From positions 12,539-76,538 of the forward strand of contig NZ_BBPO01000036.1 of the NCBI RefSeq assembly GCF_000787815.1: a DNA stretch of 64,000 nucleotides. Direction: 5' to 3'. Positions 58,076-64,000 of the stretch are shown here, in pieces. Origin of the DNA: Streptacidiphilus neutrinimicus. Lineage in GTDB: Bacteria; Actinomycetota; Actinomycetes; Streptomycetales; Streptomycetaceae. Below the pieces are notes generated by a model. The model was not told where the DNA came from. It was given only the letters and a program-made list of their open reading frames with translations, and searched no databases. Position 1 is the first letter of the stretch. Each line of letters opens with the position of its first letter. A program made the position numbers and the translations under genes.

Positions 58076-59171
58076 CGAACGGCGGTAGCGACCGGGCCGT
58101 GCGCACCGCCGCCACGGCCCAGGCCGCGACCAGCAGCGCGTAGAGCGCTGCCGACACCACGGCGAAGGCATCCGATCCGGTGCGGGCGTAGAGGCCGGCC
58201 GCACCGGTGACGCAGGTGCCGACCGGGAAGGTGTACGCCCACCAGGTCATCGCGAAGGGCATGCCCTGCCGCAGCCCGCGCACCGTCGCCGCGCCCGCCA
58301 CCGCCAGCCACAGCAGGGCGAAGCCGAACACCGGCACTCCGTACAGCAGCGCGAAGCCGCCGAAGACCGCGGGACCGTGCGCGGCGAACTGGCTCACCGC
58401 GGTGACCGACTGCCCCAGCGGACCCAGCACCAGGAAGAGCGTGGGGATCAGCACCGGCGGCAGCGGGCCCTCGTGGGCCAGCCGCGCGAAGATGCTCGGC
58501 AGCAGCGTCAGCACGGCGATCAGGCTCATGCCGAACATCGCGACACACGCGAACAGCATGGTCTGCTGCGCCTGCCCTGCCGGCAGATGGGGGATCAGCG
58601 CCGGGCCCAGCGCGGCGGACACCATCGGCGCGACGACCGGCAGCAGCCAGGTGGGCACGGCGTCCGCGCGGGCGACGTCGTAGCGGGTCACCAGCCTGAA
58701 CATCACCGTGCCGGCGGCCCAGAGCCCGTAGAGCGTCCCCAGGGTCCACAGCACGGCGTCCACGGCCAGGCCCGGGCCCGGTCCCAGCAGCGGCTCGCCC
58801 GCGCCCAGCGCGCCGAAGCCGACGGCCGTCAGCGCCATCGGCGGGCAGCCGAGGAAGACGGCGACCGAGGGCTCCTCCAGCGGCCGGACCCGGGCGCGGT
58901 CCAGGCGGCCGACCAGGCGGACCGCGACGAGCGCGAGCAGCCCCGCGAGGCCCAGCACCCAGAACAGCTCCGCCCACACCGTCGGCAGCCCGCCCGGCAG
59001 GACGTGCGCCCCGTTGGCGACGATCGCGGTGCCCATGACCGCCGCGTACCAGTTCGGGCCGAAGCGACCGGCGGCCCCGACGGCGGGACTGTCGGCGAAA
59101 CGGTCGGTGAAGCGACCGGTGAGGCCGGTGAACCGCCTGGTGAGCGGCATGCTGAGGGTGCTGGTAGCCAT
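58053..59171 (-). CDS. TDT family (TehA/SLAC1-type) membrane transporter
   Basis: A 372-residue membrane protein with about ten TM segments. Marks: FGPNWYAAVMGTAIVANGAHVLP near the N terminus and GGFALLYGVPVFGFALLWLAV and MTWWAYTFPVGTCVTGAAGLY in the C-terminal half. WWAYTFPVG is typical of TehA and Mae1-like carriers, which conduct tellurite, sulfite, C4-dicarboxylates or anions. ATG 59171 is the only good in-frame start. The divergent LysR gene probably regulates it. The ligand cannot be told from sequence. Confidence 0.85.
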   Translation of the reverse strand: MATSTLSMPLTRRFTGLTGRFTDRFADSPAVGAAGRFGPNWYAAVMGTAIVANGAHVLPGGLPTVWAELFWVLGLAGLLALVAVRLVGRLDRARVRPLEEPSVAVFLGCPPMALTAVGFGALGAGEPLLGPGPGLAVDAVLWTLGTLYGLWAAGTVMFRLVTRYDVARADAVPTWLLPVVAPMVSAALGPALIPHLPAGQAQQTMLFACVAMFGMSLIAVLTLLPSIFARLAHEGPLPPVLIPTLFLVLGPLGQSVTAVSQFAAHGPAVFGGFALLYGVPVFGFALLWLAVAGAATVRGLRQGMPFAMTWWAYTFPVGTCVTGAAGLYARTGSDAFAVVSAALYALLVAAWAVAAVRTARSLPPFVRTPRGR

Positions 59172-59241
59172 GCCTCCATGCTCGTTCCGGCCCGCGCCCG
59201 CCAGTAGGGACCGATCTTCGATGGGGACATAAGCTGGATCT

Positions 59242-60201
59242 ATGAGCTCGACCCCAGGCGGCCCGGTCACCACCCCTCTCTCGCCGCGCGTGCCCGAGCT
59301 CGGCGCGCTGGAACTGCTGCTCGCCGTGGTCCGGCTGGGCAGCCTCGGCCGGGCGGCGGCGGAACTGGGCGTCACCCAGCCCGCCGCCTCGGCGCGGATC
59401 GCCGCCATGGAGCGGCAGATCGGCGTCACGCTGCTGGAGCGCTCGCCGCGCGGCTCCCGGCCGACCGAGGCGGGCGCCCTGGTCGCCGAGTGGGCGGCCC
59501 AGGTGGTCGGCGCCGCGCGGGCGCTGGACGCCGGGGTCGCCGCGCTGCGGGAGCGCCGGGACGCGCGGCTGCGGGTCTCCGCGAGCCTGACCGTCGCCGA
59601 GTACCTGATGCCGGGCTGGCTGCTTGCCCTGCACGCGGCGCTGCCCGACACCGCGGTGACGCTGCGCGCGGCGAACTCCACCGAGGTGGCCGCGCACGTG
59701 CTCGACGGGGAGGCGGACCTCGGCTTCGTCGAGGGCGTGCGGATCCCGGCGGGCCTGGACGGCGTGGTCGTGGCGCGCGACCGGCTGCTGCTGCTGGTCG
59801 CTCCGGCGCACCGCTGGGCCCGACGGCGCACCCCGCTCTCGCCCGCCGAGGTCGCCGCGACGCCGCTGATCCTGCGGGAGCAGGGCAGCGGCACCCGGGA
59901 GGTGCTGGACGCGGCGCTCGCCCCCTCGGGCGGCCTCGCCGAACCGCTGCTCACCCTCGCGTCGACCACCGCCCTCAAGTCGGCGGCGACCACCGGCGCG
60001 GGGCCCGCGGTGCTGAGCGAGCTGGCCGCGGCCGACGACCTCGCCTCCGGTCGTCTGGTGGCCGTTCCGGTCACCGGCCTCGACCTGGAACGACCGCTGC
60101 GCGCGGTGTGGCCCAAGGGCGCCAAGCCCAAGGGCCCGGCCCGCGAACTGCTTTCGCTGATCCGCGCCCAGCGCGCTCCGAGACCGGACCAGCGCGGCTG
60201 A
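59242..60201 (+). CDS. LysR-family transcriptional regulator
   Basis: A 319-residue LysR regulator. The N-terminal HTH is LELLLAVVRLGSLGRAAAEL, GVTQPAASARIAAMERQIGV and LLERSPRGSRPTEAG. A substrate-binding domain follows (RLRVSASLTVAEYLMPGWL, DLGFVEGV, LILREQGSGTREVL), ending with KGPARELLSLIR. The arrangement, divergent from a TDT transporter with a 70-bp gap, is the classic LysR target layout. The inducer is probably the transported anion. Confidence 0.9.
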   Translation: MSSTPGGPVTTPLSPRVPELGALELLLAVVRLGSLGRAAAELGVTQPAASARIAAMERQIGVTLLERSPRGSRPTEAGALVAEWAAQVVGAARALDAGVAALRERRDARLRVSASLTVAEYLMPGWLLALHAALPDTAVTLRAANSTEVAAHVLDGEADLGFVEGVRIPAGLDGVVVARDRLLLLVAPAHRWARRRTPLSPAEVAATPLILREQGSGTREVLDAALAPSGGLAEPLLTLASTTALKSAATTGAGPAVLSELAAADDLASGRLVAVPVTGLDLERPLRAVWPKGAKPKGPARELLSLIRAQRAPRPDQRG

Positions 60202-60280
60202 GCCCCGCCCGGGGACGCTCGGGACCGCGGGGGGCGCAGGGTGGGGCGCCGCGCAAGCCGACAGGGCCCGCCCTGAGGCG

Positions 60281-61564
60281 TCAGGCCTCGGGGATGTCGC
60301 GCCAGCCGCGCAGCGGGGAGGCGAGGAGCCAGAAGCCGGTGGCGGCAAGGAAGGCGGTGGCGACCCAGAGGGCCGTGTGCAGACCCAGCCAGGTGCCGAC
60401 GATGCCGCCGAGCAGCGCGCCCAGCGGCATCGTGCTCCAGACCATCCAGCGGATGCCCGCGTTGACGCGGCCGAGCAGTTCCTTGGGGATGGTCGACTGC
60501 CGGTAGGCCATCTGCGCGGTCTGGTAGACCGCGCCGCCCGCGTTGAAGACGGCCCAGCCAAACGAGTAGAGGATCAGGCCGTAGCCGGGCGAGGCCAGCG
60601 GCATCATCATCGCGAACGGCGCGCAGACGATCAGCGACAGCCACATCACCCTGGCGTTGCCCACCCGGGCCGTCAGCGGCCTGGCCACCAGGCTGCCGAC
60701 GAAGCCGCCCAGCACGCCCGCGCCGAGCACGACGCCGACCACCGGGGCCGGGGCGTGCAGGCTGCGCACGAGGTAGACGACCTCGAGGCTGCCCACCGCG
60801 ACGATGCCGAGGTTGGCCGTCGCGGTGCAGCAGGCGATCGCCCGCAGCACCGGGTTGCGCCAGGCGTAGCGCAGACCCACCGTCATCGCGACGCGGAAGC
60901 TGACGGGCGTGGTCCGGCTCCGGTCCGGCTCGCGCGCCGGGTCCGGCGAGCGCATCAGGACCAGCGTGGCCGCCGCGATCACGTAGGAGACGCCGTCGAC
61001 CGCGACGGCCCGCGCGGCCGTCACCACACCGGCCAGCAGTGCGCCGAGGGCCGGGCCCGCGGCGTCGGAGGCGGTCTCGGTGGCGTTCAGCTTCGCATTG
61101 CCGTCGACGAGTTGGTCGCGCGTCAGCACGTTGGGCAGGTAGCTGAGGTCGGCGATGCCGAAGAAGACGCCGACGCTGCCCACCGCGGCGGTCACGACGT
61201 ACAGCTGCCAGAGGTGCACGTGCCCGAAGAAGGCGACCGCCGGGACCGACCCCATGGCCACCGCGCACAGGACCTGACACCAGATCATCAGCCGACGCTT
61301 GCGCAGGCGGTCGACGGCGACGCCGGCGGGCAGCGAGAGGACCGCCGCGGGAAGGCGGCGGGCGAGGCTCAGCATGGCGATCTGGAAGGTGGTCGCACCC
61401 ACGTCCTGAACGGCCATCAGCGGGATCAGCAGCGTGGAGACGGCCGAGCCGAGGTCGCTGGTCGCGCCGCCGCCCCAGAGCAGCAGGAAGTCCCTGTCGC
61501 GCCACAGCGATGTACGCGCCTGTGAGGGGAGAGGCGTCGCGGTGGACGCAGTTTTGTCAGGCAC
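60281..61564 (-). CDS. MFS exporter, EntS-like
   Basis: A 427-residue major facilitator with 12 TM segments. It begins with RDFLLLWGGGATSDLGSAVSTLLIPL, characteristic of the DHA3/EntS group of siderophore and drug exporters. The loop between TM2 and TM3 reads GVAVDRLRKRRLMIWCQ (motif A-like), and NATETASDAAGPALGALLAG follows in the fifth-helix region. A long TM6-TM7 loop contains PDPAREPDRSR. No biosynthetic genes adjoin it, so the cargo is unknown. ATG 61564 is the start. Confidence 0.87.
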   Translation of the reverse strand: MPDKTASTATPLPSQARTSLWRDRDFLLLWGGGATSDLGSAVSTLLIPLMAVQDVGATTFQIAMLSLARRLPAAVLSLPAGVAVDRLRKRRLMIWCQVLCAVAMGSVPAVAFFGHVHLWQLYVVTAAVGSVGVFFGIADLSYLPNVLTRDQLVDGNAKLNATETASDAAGPALGALLAGVVTAARAVAVDGVSYVIAAATLVLMRSPDPAREPDRSRTTPVSFRVAMTVGLRYAWRNPVLRAIACCTATANLGIVAVGSLEVVYLVRSLHAPAPVVGVVLGAGVLGGFVGSLVARPLTARVGNARVMWLSLIVCAPFAMMMPLASPGYGLILYSFGWAVFNAGGAVYQTAQMAYRQSTIPKELLGRVNAGIRWMVWSTMPLGALLGGIVGTWLGLHTALWVATAFLAATGFWLLASPLRGWRDIPEA

Positions 61565-61744
61565 TCATCACATTTACCGCATAGTGCCCCACAGGCCAAC
61601 CAGAATGCGGTGTGAGCGCTGATCACCATGTCTGCTTTACGGAACCCTCACCACATCTGCCACCACGAGCGTCGGTGACAGCTTCCTGCCACCGCCGGAT
61701 TTCCGGTTCCGGTCACCGCGCCGACACCGCACCGAGCGTCGCGG

Positions 61745-62539
61745 TCACCACTTCTGACGGTCCCGCAGCACCGGGAACTCCGCGCGGGTGCGCTCGACCA
61801 CGGCCGGGTCGAACTCCACCGTCAGCACCTCCTCCGCGCTGCCGGACTCGCCGCCGTTCGCCTCGCCCAGCACCGTCCCCCACGGGTCGACCACGACGCT
61901 GAGGCCCGCCTGCGGCACGCCTGTGTGCGTGCCCGCGTTGTTGCACGCGAAGACCAGCGCCTGCTCCTCCACCGCACGCGCCCGCGCCAGCAGCGACCAG
62001 TGCGCGGCGCGGCGGGCCGGCCACGCCGCCGGGACGACGAACAGCTCCGCGCCCTGGTCGATCATCGCCCGGAACAGCTCGGGGAAGCGCAGGTCGTAAC
62101 AGGTCGCCAGACCCATCCGCCCGAACGGCGTGTCCACCACGCACAGCTCCTGCCCGGCCGCCATCAGCGCGGCCTCACCGCTGTCGAAGCCGAAGCGGTG
62201 GATCTTCCGGTACCAGGCGTGCAGTTCGCCGTCCGGCGCGAAGAGCAGCGAGGTGTTGCAGAGCGGACCCTCCGGGTCCCGTTCCACGATCGACCCGGCG
62301 TGCAGCCAGACGCCCGCGTCGCGGGCGGCGGCGGACATCGCCTCGGCGGTCGGGCCCTCGAGCGTCTCCGCACCGGTGGCCCACGCCTCGTAGGCGAAGC
62401 CGCCGAGGGGCCACAGCTCGGGCAGCACCACGAGGTCGGCGACGCCCCGCTGTGCGCGGACCAGATCGGCGATCCGGGCCCGGCGTTCGTCGGCGGACTC
62501 GCGCTCGTTCACATCGATCTGGACAAGAGAAGCGCGCAC
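61745..62539 (-). CDS. Nitrilase-superfamily carbon-nitrogen hydrolase
   Basis: A 264-residue hydrolase from GTG 62539. The Glu-Lys-Cys catalytic set is seen in VVLPELWPLGGF (E), WYRKIHRFG (K) and ATCYDLRFPELFR (C). KIHRFG and the length fit the omega-amidase/Nit2-like branch, which hydrolyses small amides such as deaminated glutathione or ketoglutaramate. The frame extends upstream to 62977 but only as antisense to the next gene. It is divergent from the mycothiol-dependent enzyme across 112 bp holding a 25-bp perfect hairpin. Confidence 0.9.
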   Translation of the reverse strand: MRASLVQIDVNERESADERRARIADLVRAQRGVADLVVLPELWPLGGFAYEAWATGAETLEGPTAEAMSAAARDAGVWLHAGSIVERDPEGPLCNTSLLFAPDGELHAWYRKIHRFGFDSGEAALMAAGQELCVVDTPFGRMGLATCYDLRFPELFRAMIDQGAELFVVPAAWPARRAAHWSLLARARAVEEQALVFACNNAGTHTGVPQAGLSVVVDPWGTVLGEANGGESGSAEEVLTVEFDPAVVERTRAEFPVLRDRQKW

Positions 62540-62584
62540 GGTACCACCCGTTTCGTCAAGAGCCCTACGATCAACACCGGAAAG

Positions 62585-62609
62585 CGCTGCCTGGGGACAC
62601 CAGGCAGCG
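62585..62609. promoter_or_regulatory. 25-bp palindrome in divergent promoter region
   Basis: Perfect 10-bp arms CGCTGCCTGG/CCAGGCAGCG around GGACA. It lies midway between the starts of the amidase (62539) and the DinB-type gene (62652). It is well placed to be an operator or an RNA hairpin. Confidence 0.6.
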
Positions 62610-62651
62610 TAACGTGCCGATAGCGAAGTTGGCTGCTCCGCCTGAGGGGTC

Positions 62652-63485
62652 GTGAACGTGACCGACAAGCAGACCGTCCAGGCGTACGCCGATGCCTGGA
62701 CCCAGTCCATCGAGGCCATATCCGAGCTGGTCGCCCCGCTCCCGGAGGGAGCGTGGAACCGGCCGACCGAATGCCCGGGGTGGTCCGTGCGGGACGTCGT
62801 CTCGCACATCATCGCCATGGAGTCCGAGCTGCTGGGCGACCCACGCCCGATCCACACGCTGCCACGCGATCTGCGGCACGTCGTGGACGAGTTCAGCCGC
62901 CACTGCGAGGTGCCGGTGGACAAGCGCCGGTGCCACACCGCGGTGGAGATGGCCTCCGAGCTGGAGTACACCATCATCCGCCGCTCGCGTGCGCTGCGGA
63001 GCGACCGCTACACGCCGACGGACGAGGTCCGCTGGCCGATGGGCCCCTACAGCCGGGACGTCCCCTTCCACCAGCTGCTGCGCACCCGCGTCTTCGACGT
63101 GTGGACCCACGAGCAGGACATCCGCAGGGCCCTCGGCCGGGCGGGCGATCTCGACTCCGCGGCGGCCGCCATCACCCGCGACTACCTGATCGAGATGCTC
63201 CCCCGCGCCGTCGCCAAGCTGGCGGGCGCCCCCGCCGGCACGACGGCCGTCTTCGACGTTCACGGCGAGCAGGAGTTCATGCGCACCGTCCACGTCGACG
63301 CGGACGGCCGCGGCCGCGTCGACGGCGAGGTCCTCCTCGCCCCCGCGGTGGCCCTCAGCATGGACTGGGAGACCTTCTCCCGCCTCGCCTGCGGCCGCGT
63401 CACGGCCCACGCGGCCGACGTCAAGGTGGAGGGCGACGAGGACCTCGCCCGCCTGATCCTGGACAACTTCGCCGTCACACCCTGA
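62652..63485 (+). CDS. Maleylpyruvate isomerase-family, mycothiol-dependent enzyme
   Basis: A 277-residue protein from GTG 62652 with the N-terminal DinB-like four-helix domain: CPGWSVRDVVSHIIAMES (first metal His) and RTRVFDVWTHEQDIRRALG (E-x-x... and His ligands in VWTHEQDIRR). A C-terminal SCP2-like or MDMPI-C domain follows (FDVHGEQEFMRTVHVD, LALS-like MDWETFSRLACGRV). Members use mycothiol as cofactor for isomerisation or conjugation. The particular substrate is unknown. Mycothiol use agrees with an actinomycete host. Confidence 0.88.
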   Translation: MNVTDKQTVQAYADAWTQSIEAISELVAPLPEGAWNRPTECPGWSVRDVVSHIIAMESELLGDPRPIHTLPRDLRHVVDEFSRHCEVPVDKRRCHTAVEMASELEYTIIRRSRALRSDRYTPTDEVRWPMGPYSRDVPFHQLLRTRVFDVWTHEQDIRRALGRAGDLDSAAAAITRDYLIEMLPRAVAKLAGAPAGTTAVFDVHGEQEFMRTVHVDADGRGRVDGEVLLAPAVALSMDWETFSRLACGRVTAHAADVKVEGDEDLARLILDNFAVTP

Positions 63486-63508
63486 GCAGGCTTCGCTCCG
63501 GCGGGACA

Positions 63509-63618
63509 CCCCGGGGCGCGAGGAACTGCACGAGAAGCCACTGACGAGCGGGTGGTCCTCATCGAGCAGGGCCATCCGCACGCCGGTGGTCGCTCGCGCG
63601 GTTCCTCGCACCCCCGGG
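63509..63618. repeat. Intergenic palindromic repeat, copy 3
   Basis: Outer arms CCCCGGGGCGCGAGGAACTGC and GCGCGGTTCCTCGCACCCCC pair imperfectly over about 22 bp. The internal CAGGGCCATCCGCACGCCGG and GGTGGTC match copies at 24604-24715 and 147-284. It lies between two convergent genes. Confidence 0.8.
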
Positions 63619-63666
63619 CAGTGCAGCGACCTGCGGGAGCGAACTGCGCCGCTGGGCGCTCGGGCC

Positions 63667-64000
63667 CTAGGCCGCGGCGCGGGCGACGGGGACGGCGGTG
63701 GCGATGAGTTCGCGTTCGCGCGCGAGCGCGCGCTTGCGGAGGCGGAGGATCTGGAGGATGCCCAGCGCCATCGGCAGGTACAGCATCGCGAACGCCGCGC
63801 GGAAGCCGTTCGCGGTGTAGTGCGTGCCGCCGCCCGGGGTGTTGAGGTCCAGGACGAGGCCGATCAGGAAGAGGGCCAGGACCGCGGCGACGAAGCCGCC
63901 CATGTTGACGATGCCGGAGGCCGTGCCGACCCGCTCCGGAGGGTTCACCGGGCGGGCGTAGTCGAGGCCGATGAGGGACGCGGGGCCGTTGCTGCCCATC
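63667..64000 (-). CDS. MFS transporter, C-terminal fragment
   Basis: Partial gene running off the right edge; 110 C-terminal codons are present, with stop TAG at 63669-63667. ARPVNPPERVGTASGIVNMGG is the typical loop before a late MFS helix in which a neighbour is chosen at random among sugar, nitrate and drug carriers. Two or three TM segments follow (FVAAVLALFLIGLVLDL, FRAAFAMLYLPMALGILQIL) and a basic tail (RLRKRALARERE). The internal ATG at 63999 is not claimed as the start. Substrate unknown. Confidence 0.82.
   Translation of the reverse strand, partial: MGSNGPASLIGLDYARPVNPPERVGTASGIVNMGGFVAAVLALFLIGLVLDLNTPGGGTHYTANGFRAAFAMLYLPMALGILQILRLRKRALARERELIATAVPVARAAA

Noticed and set aside
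62543-62977. N-terminal extension of the amidase to 62977
   Set aside because: It overlaps the mycothiol-enzyme gene on the other strand and has no homology-like pattern; the nitrilase fold starts at GTG 62539.

Overview
The window is chromosomal DNA of a high-GC actinomycete, most like Streptomyces, Kitasatospora or Streptacidiphilus. Evidence for this: GC-saturated third codon positions, many GTG and TTG starts, GTGA stop/start overlaps inside operons, a dnaK-grpE-dnaJ-hspR operon with HspR (HAIR-type) sites, a twin-arginine lipoprotein, and a mycothiol-type DinB enzyme. One tRNA gene is present. I see no CRISPR array, insertion sequence, prophage or rRNA.

Layout. 1-5.6 kb: the start of a DmpA-type peptidase, an alpha5-site ArsR metal sensor, two divergent KimA-like K+ transporters and a small membrane protein. 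5.6-16.4 kb: a CoA-thioester catabolic island. It holds ech-fadE-fadE, an ipdF-like SDR, fadA6, ipdC-ipdB-ipdA-echA20 and two more SDRs. Its right half keeps the gene order of Mycobacterium tuberculosis Rv3548c-Rv3553, the pathway for steroid C/D rings. Two near-identical palindromes resembling KstR2 operators lie in its two divergent promoters.

16.5-25.3 kb: a sugar locus with all four enzyme types for UDP-2,3-diacetamido-2,3-dideoxy-glucuronate (WbpA/B/E/D-like) and two large glycosyltransferases, the first four genes translationally coupled. 25.4-33.8 kb: a Tat lipoprotein, kdpDE without kdpFABC, a Usp-like protein, a four-TM sensor-like protein and a DedA protein. 33.9-36.4 kb: decayed genes around an S53 protease. 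36.6-44.9 kb: a second polysaccharide locus with UDP-glucose dehydrogenase, a hyaluronan/cellulose-synthase-like GT2, two GH26-like hydrolases and a GT39-like transferase.

45-51.4 kb: tRNA-Gly(CCC), dcd, an AlaX-type editing enzyme, a Yip1 membrane protein, a LamG protein and an EtfD-like membrane Fe-S oxidoreductase. EtfD could take electrons from the acyl-CoA dehydrogenases of the catabolic island. 51.5-55.9 kb: the DnaK chaperone operon. 56-64 kb: a 46-codon secreted-peptide gene divergent from a TrmB/LuxR-type regulator, a deoxyribosyltransferase-like protein, a TehA-type channel with a LysR regulator, an MFS exporter, a nitrilase-family amidase, a mycothiol-dependent enzyme and the end of another MFS gene.

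A roughly 110-140 bp palindromic repeat family occurs three times between genes (147-284, 24604-24715, 63509-63618). The observations I would follow first are the secreted peptide with its regulator, the operator pair in the steroid-ring cluster, the two polysaccharide loci and the repeat family. All functions are read from sequence features and remembered family members; no database search was run.
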